The notes under the pieces: generated by a model
Told to the model about the DNA's origin: nothing
What the model saw: only the letters and a program-made list of their open reading frames with translations
The model's database searches: none
Program-made: the position numbers and the translations under genes
Shown here: in pieces, positions 23,343-32,544 of the stretch
Layout of the letters: every line of letters begins with the position of its first letter
Numbering within the stretch: position 1 is the first letter of the stretch
Assembly: GCA_015063225.1 (NCBI GenBank)
Contig: SUSU01000006.1
Span: 1-64,000 of the forward strand
From: Thermoplasmata archaeon
Lineage (GTDB): Archaea > Thermoplasmatota > Thermoplasmata > Methanomassiliicoccales > Methanomethylophilaceae
Reading direction: 5' to 3'
Length of the DNA stretch: 64,000 bases

Positions 23343-24976
23343 TGGCCGACGGCGTGTCCCTGCCGATCTTCGGCGCCATGCTTGTGGTCTTTTCTGTAAT
23401 CACCATCCTCCTCGGGCTCTACGGTTACCGCAACACGAAGAACAACGGTGAGTTCCTTCTCGGAAGGAACAAGACCAGCCCGGTGATCATCGGATTATCG
23501 TACGGGGCGACTTTCCTCTCCGCTTCCGCCGTCATCGGTTTCGGCGGTCAGGCGGCGACGCACGGTCTCACCGTCATGTGGCTGTGCTTCCTCAACCTGT
23601 TCGTCGGTCTCTTCATCGCATTCCTCATCTTCGGTCCGCGCACCAGGCGCATCGGGCGCAAACTCGGCGCCGCCACCTTCGCGGATCTCCTCGGTAAGAT
23701 GTACCGCTCCAAGGGGATCCGTGCCTTCACCGCTATCCTCATCATCGTGATGATGCCCATCTACTGCGCAGCCGTCCTCAAAGGAGGCGTCAACTCCGTC
23801 GCAGTCCTTACCGGACTGAACGACCTCTACGACGCCATCCTCATCATCATGGCCGTCATCGTCGGTGTCTACGTCGTGTACGGGGGAATCATCGCCGTCA
23901 TGTACAACGACGCCCTCCAGGCCGGCATCATGTTCGCCGGCATGGCCGTAATCCTCGTTGTCACCTTCTCCACCCTCGGCGGGGTCACCCCCGCGTTCTC
24001 CGCACTCGAGAACATAGACGTCTCCGCCGCCGCGGGCGTCCTCGACGGGTTCACCGGATGGACCTCCGTCGCGGAACTCGGGAGCATGGAATGGATGCTC
24101 GTCGTCACCACCTTCCTCATGGGTGTCGGTCTCGGTGTCCTCACCCAGCCCCAGCTGATCGTCAGGTTCATGTCCGCCAAGGACGACAAGATGCTCAACA
24201 GGTCGCTCATCGTCGGCAGCATCTTCATGATGCTCATCGTCGGGTCCGCCTACACCTGCGGTGCCCTCTGCAATGTCTACTTCATGGACGAGCACGGACT
24301 CGCCGCCAGCAAGTACGTCGCCGGTCTCGGTCTCGGTACCGATTTCATCGTTCCGCAGTACATCCTCGAGCTCTTCGCCGGCGGATTCAGCGGCGATTTC
24401 TTCATCTGCCTGTTCCTGCTCTCCCTGGTATGTGCCAGCATCTCCACCATCAGCGCACTCATGCACACCATCGGTGCCGCTGGTGGATACGATCTGTTCA
24501 CCCTCATCGAGAACAGGAAGGAGAGGAGGGTCCTCGATTCCCAGAACATCAGGGTTAACAGGATCGTCACCGCTTTCATGATGGTGTTGGTCGTCGTGTA
24601 CTGCTACATCATGCCCAACGACATCATCGCCAAGGCCACCTCCCTCTTCATGGGGATGACCGCCGCCGCTCTCCTCCCGTCCTACGTCCACGGCCTGTAC
24701 GCCAAGGGCATCACTGACAAGAGGGCCGCCATCTGCAGCATAACCGCAGGTACCGTGTCGTACCTCTTCTGGGCTCTGTTCATCAATCAGTCCAGTTCGG
24801 TCTTCCTTCCCGTCTGCAAGTGGATCACCGGCAAGGCCGTGCTGTTCACCGGCCCCATCGCCTTCTGCGATGCCCTCGTGATCTCCCTGCCCCTCTCGAT
24901 CGCGGTGTTCGCCATTGTGTGGTTCGTCGGGAAGCACACTTCCGCCAGTCCCGCACCCGCCGCCGGTGCTGAATGA
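23342..24976 (+). CDS. Sodium:solute symporter (SSS family)
   Basis: This 544-aa membrane protein has about 13 helices. Family marks are 'NNGEFLLGRNKTSPVIIGLS', 'GATFLSASAVIGFGGQAATH' in the first core helices and 'YVVYGGIIAVMYNDALQAG' (the SSS signature region). SSS proteins co-transport Na+ with sugars, amino acids, or carboxylates. The substrate is not evident; the small accessory subunit is typical of the acetate/monocarboxylate and proline-like subgroups. Translation is coupled to the accessory gene and transcription is probably controlled by the palindrome at 23181. Confidence 0.92.
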   Translation: MADGVSLPIFGAMLVVFSVITILLGLYGYRNTKNNGEFLLGRNKTSPVIIGLSYGATFLSASAVIGFGGQAATHGLTVMWLCFLNLFVGLFIAFLIFGPRTRRIGRKLGAATFADLLGKMYRSKGIRAFTAILIIVMMPIYCAAVLKGGVNSVAVLTGLNDLYDAILIIMAVIVGVYVVYGGIIAVMYNDALQAGIMFAGMAVILVVTFSTLGGVTPAFSALENIDVSAAAGVLDGFTGWTSVAELGSMEWMLVVTTFLMGVGLGVLTQPQLIVRFMSAKDDKMLNRSLIVGSIFMMLIVGSAYTCGALCNVYFMDEHGLAASKYVAGLGLGTDFIVPQYILELFAGGFSGDFFICLFLLSLVCASISTISALMHTIGAAGGYDLFTLIENRKERRVLDSQNIRVNRIVTAFMMVLVVVYCYIMPNDIIAKATSLFMGMTAAALLPSYVHGLYAKGITDKRAAICSITAGTVSYLFWALFINQSSSVFLPVCKWITGKAVLFTGPIAFCDALVISLPLSIAVFAIVWFVGKHTSASPAPAAGAE

Positions 24977-25075
24977 GGGGTCCACAGTCCCTCTTAAACC
25001 CTTTAACTCTCCTTTTTTAATTTGGAAAAAACGAGCGGCATCACATCTTAGAGGATATGCAGCCTTTGAAAAACT

Positions 25076-25111
25076 GGAAAAAGTTTCCCTGCCGGTACAC
25101 ATCCGGCAGGG
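25076..25111 (-). terminator. Terminator of the acetolactate decarboxylase gene
   Basis: On the minus strand, CCCTGCCGG-ATGTGTA-CCGGCAGGG is followed by AAACTTTTTCC, about 18 nt after the TAA. Confidence 0.75.
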
Positions 25112-25128
25112 TCGTGTTTTAGGTATGA

Positions 25129-25953
25129 TTATCCTTCTACGGTGTGGATGTCGTCGCTCTGGTCGACGCTGAGGTCGAAGTCCTGGAACCTGTCGGAATC
25201 GGGAGTGATCATGACGAAGTCCGTGAGCTGGTTGAGCTCGACCGTTGCGTCGGTGACGGTTAGGTTCAGCACATGGCCTCCGAACTGCCTGTCGTCGGAG
25301 ATGAAATGCAGGTGCCAGCCGGGGGTGTTGACTTTGTCCATGTAGGCAGGGCAGTAGAGGGCTACGACGGTTCCGGTCATGTCGGATTCGGTCCATTCCC
25401 TCTGGTCGGTGGCGAGAACATTCACGAGGGGCTCGTAGGGCTCGGTCTGGGCGAGCTCGCTGCGGACGGTAATGGCGGGGAAGGTTGCGTGTATGGTCGC
25501 GAAATAGAACGAGTTGGGGGAATCTGATATTTTGGATGTCAGGGCGGCCTGCATGGAGGCGAGGCTGGTGGAGGACACGGTCGAGGTGATGTCGGCTTCC
25601 ATCTTCGCTACGTTGGCGAAGGGGACCTTCTCGGAATCATCCACGACCGTCACAAGGCATGTGTCGCCGGGACCTACGGCGGCACGGTAGACGATGCCGT
25701 CGAGCATGATGAGCTCCCCGTTGAGGCCGTCGAACGTGCCGATGCCCACGGTTCCGCGGTTCTTGAGTTCTTCGATGGTGATGGATCCCTCGTAATCCCC
25801 GAACATGAGTCCCTGGAGCAGGGAGACCTGGAAGAGGGTATCCGTATCGGAATCGGTATCGCCGTTGTTGTTCGCGAGTGCCCAGGTGATTCCTGCGGTG
25901 CTCGCGATAAGGACGACGGCGATGACAAGGATCGATGACGCCTGTTTGTCCAT
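25129..25953 (-). CDS. Membrane-anchored alpha-acetolactate decarboxylase
   Basis: This 274-aa enzyme converts 2-acetolactate to acetoin and CO2. The ATG at 25953 begins a signal/anchor helix ('SSILVIAVVLIASTAGITWA') after 'MDKQA'. The catalytic domain follows with 'FQVSLLQGLMFGDYEGSITI', 'GIGTFDGLNGELIMLDG' and the zinc site 'PGWHLHFISDDRQFGGHVL'. The anchor implies an extracytoplasmic enzyme, as in exported bacterial AlsD. No acetolactate synthase is adjacent. Acetoin formation outside the cell is unusual for a methanogen. Confidence 0.9.
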   Translation of the reverse strand: MDKQASSILVIAVVLIASTAGITWALANNNGDTDSDTDTLFQVSLLQGLMFGDYEGSITIEELKNRGTVGIGTFDGLNGELIMLDGIVYRAAVGPGDTCLVTVVDDSEKVPFANVAKMEADITSTVSSTSLASMQAALTSKISDSPNSFYFATIHATFPAITVRSELAQTEPYEPLVNVLATDQREWTESDMTGTVVALYCPAYMDKVNTPGWHLHFISDDRQFGGHVLNLTVTDATVELNQLTDFVMITPDSDRFQDFDLSVDQSDDIHTVEG

Positions 25954-26190
25954 GTGCCCGCATCGCGCATTCTGTACTATTAAGGTTATTGGCACCCGTT
26001 CCTAACAAGGGCCGACAGCTGTTATGGAACGTTCCCGTTCATTTGCGGTTTTTGCATGACTGAACCGTTTGGGGAGATGGACGGGTCGTTCATCATCCAG
26101 TTCGGTGTACCGGCACGGCTATCCGCAGTCAATATCTTTCAAATAAAGGATAGAAACGGTTTAATAGGGTCCTTAATTACGCTGGATTAA

Positions 26191-26265
26191 GTCGGGGTAA
26201 CACAGCGGCTTATGTGGCGGACTGCAGATCCGCATACGGGAGTTCAACTCTCCCTCCCGACTCCA
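26191..26265 (+). tRNA. tRNA-Cys (GCA)
   Basis: Cloverleaf read by eye: acceptor GTCGGGG paired with TCCCGAC, anticodon arm with GCA at 26224-26226, T-arm GGGAGTTCAACTCTCCC, discriminator T and encoded CCA (26263-26265). An AT-rich TTTAATAGG box lies about 30 nt upstream. Confidence 0.9.
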
Positions 26266-26475
26266 TCTATCCCTTTATTATCGAGTTTGCAGGCTGCGGA
26301 TTCTGTCGTCACTGCATCCGCCTCCCTTGCCGGATTCTGTTGACTGTTTGTTGCGTACTTGTTAATTGCATCAGACAGATTCTTAAACCCATCAGGAGAA
26401 TCCACTCCACCGGCTCATAATCGGGCCGGTGCTCCCGGGATCGGGCCTTTTTCCACCCGGATATGAGGGATTCGA

Positions 26476-28203
26476 ATGGATCATCAATCAAAGATACGGG
26501 ATAGGATTACCGCCGTCATCGCAGTCGCATTGCTGGCGGCGGTCTGTTTGGTCCCGATGGCCGCGAGCGATTCCGACGCGGCATCGTTAAGGACCTATGA
26601 TGTGAATCTTGCGAAAGGCACCACCTGGGAGACGGAGTACAGTTACACCAGCACCCTGTCCCCTGCATTATCGATAGTTGTGAGCGGTTCGGCCATAACG
26701 GCTTCCACGACCGGATGGTCGGCCTCCGTCACCAACGGTTCGACGGTCTCGTCGGGCACGGACGCTGCCAACGCCGTGTATGCAGCCGCCCACCTCGACA
26801 CCTCCAACCACAAGGTCGTCGTATCGATCAAAGTGGGACAGAGTTTTTCCTCCGCGAAGTCCTACGTCGGTGTCAGGCTCGTGACCACCAACCCTTCGCA
26901 GACCGCGATAACGGCGTTCAGCGTTAATGTTCTCAGCCCCTCCTTCACGACGGGTTATGCAGGAGGTTCCTTCTACGACGGACAGACGATAACGGCTCAG
27001 ACCCCAGTTGTAAGTGCAGGGAACAACCATGCCTACAAGGCCGTCTCGTTCTCCATCGGTAACGGCGGTAACGGGAAGACCCTTGACGCCAACACCGGCC
27101 TGTCCTTCGATACAGCCACCGGTAAGGTCAGCGGTACGGTCTCCAAGACCACCAACAGCCAGCAGACTTACACCGTTACAGCAAGCATGACGTTCGCTTC
27201 GGGTTATCCCGCTTCCGTGACGTTCACCACCCCTCTGGTCATCGGGACTTACACATCTGCATCGATGGATGCGGTCACGGTCAACGCGATAAACAACAAG
27301 ACCGACATCTCCGTAGTGGCTCCGACCACGACGGGGATCTCCTATTCGCTCCAATCCGCCAAATACACCTTCAACGGCGGTTCCCAGACCTCCATTACGC
27401 CGGGCACCGCCTTTAACGGGATCACCGTTTCCAGCACAGGTGCCGTCAGCGGCAAGTGTACCGTTACGGGGACTTACGTGATAACGGAGAACTTCAAGGT
27501 CACCCAGACAAACCAGACGGTATCCCGTACGGTGACCGTTAAGGTCGAGGACCAGGTCACCGCCTCCGTGACCTCCACCTTTAACGGATATGTAGGGGGA
27601 TTGGCCGCCAACACCCTTATCTCGACTGCCACCCACGGGGAGACCAACCAGGTAGCGGGAAGCTGGTCCCTGACTCAGGATAAGGGCTCCTATTTCCAGA
27701 TCAACTCCGCTAACGGGAAGATAACCGTAAAGTCGGTCCCCGCGGCCGGTGTCTACACCTTAACGGTGAAGTACACCTCCTCCCTTATCTCCGCCAACAC
27801 CGCAACGGCACAGATTAAGGTGTACGTCGACCCCAATCTCGTGCTCTCCTGTTCGGATGCCGATAAGGTCCTCTACGCGGCCACGTCTTCCGAATCTTTG
27901 GATAACGGGCAGGACTCAGCCACCATGAGCCAGACTGCCACTTTGTATGCGGGTCAGAAGAAGGTCGCTTATTCCATAACGTGCTCCACCCTTACGGTCG
28001 GCACCGATATCTCCATCGACTCTGCAGGTAAGATAACGATAGCGGACACCCTTTCTCAGGAAAAGATCGGGGACCACACCGTTACGGTCACCTGTACCGA
28101 TTCCGCCGTAACGGCAAACACCGCTACGACGACCTTAACGGTCACTATCGTGCCCGGTATGTCCCTCGGTACCCCCACCGTCGGGAGGATAACCTCGAGC
28201 TGA
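26476..28203 (+). CDS. Secreted Ig/cadherin-like repeat protein
   Basis: This 575-aa protein has a signal peptide ('ITAVIAVALLAAVCLVPMAA', probable cleavage after ASDSDA). The rest is Thr/Ser-rich beta modules of 'putative Ig' type ('GLSFDTATGKVSGTVS', 'ITVSSTGAVSGKCTVTGTY', 'YFQINSANGKITVKSVP'). It lacks a C-terminal membrane helix and ends 'GTPTVGRITSS', which recurs at the end of the gene at 29419. The pentamer TAACG is strikingly frequent here. It starts a three-gene cluster (4-nt gap to the next). Probably a surface or matrix protein. Confidence 0.75.
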   Translation: MDHQSKIRDRITAVIAVALLAAVCLVPMAASDSDAASLRTYDVNLAKGTTWETEYSYTSTLSPALSIVVSGSAITASTTGWSASVTNGSTVSSGTDAANAVYAAAHLDTSNHKVVVSIKVGQSFSSAKSYVGVRLVTTNPSQTAITAFSVNVLSPSFTTGYAGGSFYDGQTITAQTPVVSAGNNHAYKAVSFSIGNGGNGKTLDANTGLSFDTATGKVSGTVSKTTNSQQTYTVTASMTFASGYPASVTFTTPLVIGTYTSASMDAVTVNAINNKTDISVVAPTTTGISYSLQSAKYTFNGGSQTSITPGTAFNGITVSSTGAVSGKCTVTGTYVITENFKVTQTNQTVSRTVTVKVEDQVTASVTSTFNGYVGGLAANTLISTATHGETNQVAGSWSLTQDKGSYFQINSANGKITVKSVPAAGVYTLTVKYTSSLISANTATAQIKVYVDPNLVLSCSDADKVLYAATSSESLDNGQDSATMSQTATLYAGQKKVAYSITCSTLTVGTDISIDSAGKITIADTLSQEKIGDHTVTVTCTDSAVTANTATTTLTVTIVPGMSLGTPTVGRITSS

Positions 28204-28207
28204 TACC

Positions 28208-29422
28208 ATGGCAGAGGGCGGTTGCCGTCATTTGCCGACGGCTCTAGTATTAATCGTGCTGACGCTATCGGTGATGGCGGCGACCGCCGCACCCTTAGCG
28301 TCGGCTGATAACGGTTACGATACGGACGAGCACCACAAGTTCGCGATAACGTTCGACATCCCCGGGGTATCGAACTGCGACCATTATCTCATAGATTTCG
28401 GGGACGGAACATCGATTGACAGTCTCTCGGATGACACCTCATCCGTGGATTCCACCTATGATTCGGGGTCGGATACGTGGACCTACAGGGTGATGCATGT
28501 CTATCCGGAGGTCCCCGGCACCTACACAATGGAGTTCACCGCGTACAACGGCGACGGGGAGGAGGCCACCAACGGCCTTAACGTCCGTCTTTTGGGATAT
28601 CCAGTTATCTCCTTCGAGACCAACGGCGGTAACGCCATCGACCCGATAACGGTCTCCAACGGACCCGCTAACGGCGGGACTGCGGCAGACAGCTACTACG
28701 TTCCCGCTAACGCCCCTGCGGATCCCGTTAAGGACGGCAGTGTGTTCTCCGGATGGTATTCCGACAGCGGCCTGCAGTACGCATGGGATTGGGATTATCC
28801 CGTTACGGGGGATATGACCCTTTACGCCACATGGACGGAATCGGCGGAGGAGTACACGATAACGTTCTACGTCGACCGTGTGCCTTACGATGTACGCACG
28901 TTCTCGGCCGGGGATAGGATCACCCTCCCCAACCAGCCTTCCAAGGACGGTTACAGGTTCATCGGATGGAAAGGATATTCGGATGGGATGACCGCCACTG
29001 AAACGAGAGGATTCTGCGCCATGTTCGAATCCGTTAACGCCGTATCGTATTCGGTCAGCTACGAGGTTAACGGGTCCGTTTATTCGGGATACATCGTAGC
29101 GGGATCCGTTATCGACTTCGAGCCTCCCGTAAGGGAGGGATATGTTTTCGAAGGATGGTATGCCGACCCCTCTTATTCCGTATCCTTAACGGATGCACCC
29201 GTTAACTCGGATATGCAGATCTATCCTAAGTTCACGAAGGAGGATAAGGGAGGACCGGACATGTATCTGGCATCTGCTTCGGCCGCTCTGGCTCTTATCG
29301 GAATAGGCATGGCTGCTGTGGGGTTCAAGACCAGGTCAGCAATCATTGCGATAGCGGGATGTGTGCTCGCGGCCGCCGGTATCGGCGTTATTGGACTGGA
29401 CTTTTCGGGGGTCATCGGATGA
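28208..29422 (+). CDS. Surface protein with PKD-like and InlB-type repeats
   Basis: This 404-aa protein has a signal peptide ('ALVLIVLTLSVMAATAAPLA'), a PKD-like domain ('YLIDFGDGTSIDS' ... 'VYPEVPGTYTMEFTAYNGDG') and three Listeria-Bacteroides (InlB B-type) repeats with the pattern F-x-G-W-Y ('DGSVFSGWYSDSGL', 'DGYRFIGWKGY', 'EGYVFEGWYADPSY'). Two C-terminal helices anchor it. Its stop overlaps the next start (ATGA). The upstream neighbour ends 4 nt before its ATG. Probably adhesion or cell-wall interaction. Confidence 0.8.
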   Translation: MAEGGCRHLPTALVLIVLTLSVMAATAAPLASADNGYDTDEHHKFAITFDIPGVSNCDHYLIDFGDGTSIDSLSDDTSSVDSTYDSGSDTWTYRVMHVYPEVPGTYTMEFTAYNGDGEEATNGLNVRLLGYPVISFETNGGNAIDPITVSNGPANGGTAADSYYVPANAPADPVKDGSVFSGWYSDSGLQYAWDWDYPVTGDMTLYATWTESAEEYTITFYVDRVPYDVRTFSAGDRITLPNQPSKDGYRFIGWKGYSDGMTATETRGFCAMFESVNAVSYSVSYEVNGSVYSGYIVAGSVIDFEPPVREGYVFEGWYADPSYSVSLTDAPVNSDMQIYPKFTKEDKGGPDMYLASASAALALIGIGMAAVGFKTRSAIIAIAGCVLAAAGIGVIGLDFSGVIG

Positions 29423-30435
29423 AGGCGTCATCCCTTATCGTCCTGTTTTTGACCTTGTCGTTATCGGTATCCGCCGTCATCTTCTCCGATAGCGTAAATG
29501 CCGATCCGTTTCCGGGTACGGAAAACGATCTGGTCCCCCAATGCAACATGGTGATGTACGTCCCCGACCTGACAGACATTTGGCTGTTCGAGGGAGGGAG
29601 CGTGGATATCACATTCTCGGAAACCGATCCTTATGATTTTGCTTATAGTGAGTTCATAGGGGATTCGAACGGACTCGAGAGGCATCTTGAGTATGGTGCC
29701 GAGATTACCGGAATCCCGATGTCCGATACGATAGTCGAGGTTACCTGGATGAATCTGAGCACTGAAGAAGAGCACATCGGCTCATTCACCATCCATGTCG
29801 TGCCGACGACAACCCCGGGTACTGCAACCAACCCGGTCCGTGATTGCATCATGGTGATGTACGTCCCCGACCTGACCGACATATGGATTTACGAGGGAGG
29901 GAGCGTGGATATCGCGTTCTCGGAAACCGATCCTTATGATTTTGCTTATAGTGAGTTCATAGGTGATTCGAACGGACTTGTATGGCATGAGAACATAGGG
30001 AAGCGGATCACCGGGACTCCGACATCAGATACGGTCCTAGAAATCACCTACATGGACCTTAGTATGGAGGAAGAGCACATCGACAGTTTCACCATCCACG
30101 TCGTACCGATAACCACCACGACACAGTTCCTCCAGTCTTACATGTATATGGTCGAGGGCACCACCTCGCAGATAAGGCTGATTGGTACCGTGTCCGACGG
30201 TTCGAAATACAGGGCGGATGTCTCGGCGGACGGCGGGAGCCTTTCCACGGATAACGTGTCTAGCGGGCAGCCCTTCTATTTCACAGCCCCTATGGTCGAC
30301 GGTTCCGAGACGTTCTATGTCACGGCAACGTCGTCGGTGTCAGGAACCCAGTCGAGTTACGACGTATAGGAGGTAATCGTCGTCGATGCCCTGGTTGAGG
30401 GGAATCCCTCGGTCGGGAGAATCACCTCGTCATAA
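29419..30435 (+). CDS. Secreted repeat protein with an in-frame TAG (possible pyrrolysine)
   Basis: ATG 29419 overlaps the previous TGA. The product has a signal peptide ('SLIVLFLTLSLSVSAVIFSD') and a 101-aa tandem repeat ('MVMYVPDLTDIW', 'ETDPYDFAYSEFIGDSNGL' twice, 303 bp apart). TAG at 30367-30369 interrupts the frame after 'SSYDV'. It then continues 21 codons as 'EVIVVDALVEGNPSVGRITS' plus S to TAA at 30433. The ending matches 'GTPTVGRITSS' at the end of the first gene of the cluster, so the normal protein extends past the TAG. Either Pyl is inserted, or a nonsense mutation trims 22 residues. 338 residues with readthrough. Confidence 0.65.
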
Positions 30436-30531
30436 ACACATTAACCCCGGGGGACCGGGGCACTCAAATCATTTCGAAATGACTGTTTTTGTCAGTAAGC
30501 ATAAGACAATGAACACCGCTTTTCTCGCCAT

Positions 30532-30953
30532 ATGGCGGACCCTGGTTCCAAGACATCCCTGACGGGCGGTGAGAAGATCCCTGACGGCTCTCATTCTCGG
30601 AGTGTTCATGACCTCCCTCGATGCGACCATCGTCTCCGTTGCATACCCACGATGGCCGAGGAGTTCGGAGAGGGAGGTCACGACACCAGCAACATCTCCT
30701 GGGTTCTGCTGATCTACACGATGATGCTCAGCAGTTTCATCCTCCTCTGGTCTAAACTCGGCACGAACCGGGGATACAAGAGGATCTTCGTGACGGGCAT
30801 CGCGGTCTTCACGTTCTCCTCGCTGGCCATCGGCGTCTGCGGGTTCAAGCCCTAACTGGGCCTTGGTGTCGTCATAGTACTGGGGGCCGTGCAGGGTCTC
30901 GGTGCGGGCATGGCGATGGCCATGTCCCTGGCGATGACGTTGCGATGTCCATG
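30532..30953 (+). pseudogene. Degraded MFS (DHA2-type) transporter
   Basis: Pieces of one MFS protein lie in order but in different frames: 'LTALILGVFMTSLDATIVSV', then 'TMAEEFGEGGHDTSNISWVL', then (after TAA 30853) 'VQGLGAGMAMAMSLAMTL'. 'TSLDATIVSVAYP' and 'QGLGAGMAMA' are typical of EmrB/DHA2 drug exporters. At least two frameshifts and one stop are visible, and the C-terminal 11 or so helices are missing. Confidence 0.75.
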
Positions 30954-30994
30954 AAGAACGCGAAGGATGTCAGGGATTGAGTTCTGATTATTTG

Positions 30995-31024
30995 TAAAAA
31001 AAAAGCCCCCGCGCGGGCGGGGGC
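30995..31024 (-). terminator. Terminator of the TBP gene
   Basis: On the minus strand GCCCCCGCCCGCGCGGGGGC is followed by nine T residues, 18 nt after the stop. Confidence 0.85.
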
Positions 31025-31042
31025 GGAGTTTAGGTGACCTTC

Positions 31043-31591
31043 TCAGTTCATGAGCCCCGCGTCGCGGAGCTCCTCGGCGATCTTGTCGACGGCACGGATG
31101 ACGTCGTTGGGGATTTTGGCGCCGGTGATGACCATCTTACCGGAGCTGAAGAGGAGGACGACGACCTTGGGGTCGTCGAGACGGTAGACGAGACCGGGGA
31201 ACTGCTCGGGCTCGTACTCGACCTTCTCGAGTCCGAGGGTGATGGCGACGGTGTTGAGGTTGATCTCGTCCCCGAGATCGGAGGAGGCGACGATGTTCTG
31301 GACTTCGACGACGGGCTCCTGGGTGATGAATATGTCTGCCTGTTCGAGATCCTTGATGACCTTTCCGACGGCCTTGATGACCTCGTCCTTGCTCTTACCG
31401 CCGGTGCAGACGATCTTTCCGCTGCGGAACAGGAGGGTGGCGGTCTTGGGCTCTTTGATGCGGTAGACGAGACCGGGGAACTGCTGGGGGTTGTACTCGG
31501 CACCTTTGAGGCATTCCTCGATGTGGTTGAGGTCGAGCTCCTGTCCGAGCGATGAGGAGGCAACGACGTTCTGGATTTCCATGTTGGTCAA
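31043..31591 (-). CDS. tbp: TATA-box-binding protein
   Basis: This 182-aa general transcription factor is built of two ~90-aa direct repeats, seen as 'VEVQNIVASSDLGDEINL' matching 'MEIQNVVASSSLGQELDL' and 'EPEQFPGLVYRLDDPK' matching 'NPQQFPGLVYRIKEPK'. It binds TATA boxes with TFB to recruit RNA polymerase. The start is set at TTG 31591 because GGTGA lies six nt before it; ATG 31582 ('MEIQN') is the alternative but sits 15 nt from the site. The acidic tail 'AEELRDAGLMN' is short. Only one tbp is in the window. Confidence 0.97.
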   Translation of the reverse strand: MTNMEIQNVVASSSLGQELDLNHIEECLKGAEYNPQQFPGLVYRIKEPKTATLLFRSGKIVCTGGKSKDEVIKAVGKVIKDLEQADIFITQEPVVEVQNIVASSDLGDEINLNTVAITLGLEKVEYEPEQFPGLVYRLDDPKVVVLLFSSGKMVITGAKIPNDVIRAVDKIAEELRDAGLMN

Positions 31592-31733
31592 ACACAATCA
31601 CCTGTTTTCCCGATTTATAAAGCATTTATAAATACCTTTAGTCCGGAGGAAAAAATGGGCCAATCCTCCGACGGTCGCGGACGGTGTTGAAAACAGGCGG
31701 TGAGGGGGCTAGACGCCCCCTGATAATGTTTGC

Positions 31734-32462
31734 TCACTCGGAGGATTCCTGAGCGGATTCCTCGGGGAAGGATTCGCCGGAAAGGATGAACTTCCAGACG
31801 ACCCAGGCGAGGATGCCTCCGATGATGGGGGCGACGATGAAGACCCAGAGGTCGCTGAACGCACCGTCGACGAAGATGGCGAGACCGATGGACCTGGCGG
31901 GGTTGACGGAGGTTCCGGTCAGGTTGATACCGACGAGGTGGACCATGGTCAGGGCGAGACCGATGTAGAGTCCGCCGTTGATGGCGCCGCTGTTCTTGGA
32001 GGTGGCTCCGAAGACGACGAGCACGAAGAACATGGTCAGGATGATCTCGACAAGGAGTCCGATCCAGGCGGTGTCGTTGACACCGGCGAGGCTGTTGGCG
32101 CCTCCCATCCAGTACTTCATGGTATCTCCGAAGCTGAGGTCGTGGATACCCATCATGATGACAGTGAGGAGGAGACCGGCGATGATGGCGCCGATGACCT
32201 GGAAGATGATGTAGCCGATGAGGTCCTTGACGGAGAGTTTCTTGTCGAGGAACATGGCGATGGAGATGGCGGGGTTGAGGTGGCATCCGGAGATCTTGCC
32301 GACGGTGACGGACATGACCATGACGGTCAGACCGAAGGCGAGAGCACAGCAGACGAGGTCATACCCGTAGCCGGTTGCGTAGAGAGCGGCTCCGACACCG
32401 AAGAACACGAGAGTGAAGGTGCCGAAGAACTCAGCGAGGTATTTTCTGATGCAGTTGTCCAT
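31734..32462 (-). CDS. MIP-family aquaporin / glycerol facilitator
   Basis: This 242-aa membrane channel has six helices and both NPA boxes ('SGCHLNPAISIAMFL' and 'LTGTSVNPARSIGLAIF'). The Arg after the second NPA (selectivity filter) is present. ATG 32462 has GGTGA five nt upstream. It would pass water or small neutral solutes. The gene stands alone; a GC-rich hairpin (GGGGGC-TAGAC-GCCCCC) follows it. Confidence 0.93.
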   Translation of the reverse strand: MDNCIRKYLAEFFGTFTLVFFGVGAALYATGYGYDLVCCALAFGLTVMVMSVTVGKISGCHLNPAISIAMFLDKKLSVKDLIGYIIFQVIGAIIAGLLLTVIMMGIHDLSFGDTMKYWMGGANSLAGVNDTAWIGLLVEIILTMFFVLVVFGATSKNSGAINGGLYIGLALTMVHLVGINLTGTSVNPARSIGLAIFVDGAFSDLWVFIVAPIIGGILAWVVWKFILSGESFPEESAQESSE

Positions 32463-32544
32463 TAGTATCACCTATGGATTGGACACCTGTTATATCGCGT
32501 AGTATAAACGGTTTATCACAAAACTGGACTATTCCCGCGATTTG

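Noticed and set aside
23495-25396. 633-aa minus-strand ORF
   Set aside because: Antisense to the SSS symporter and the acetolactate decarboxylase region; His/Asp/Gly-rich shadow sequence.
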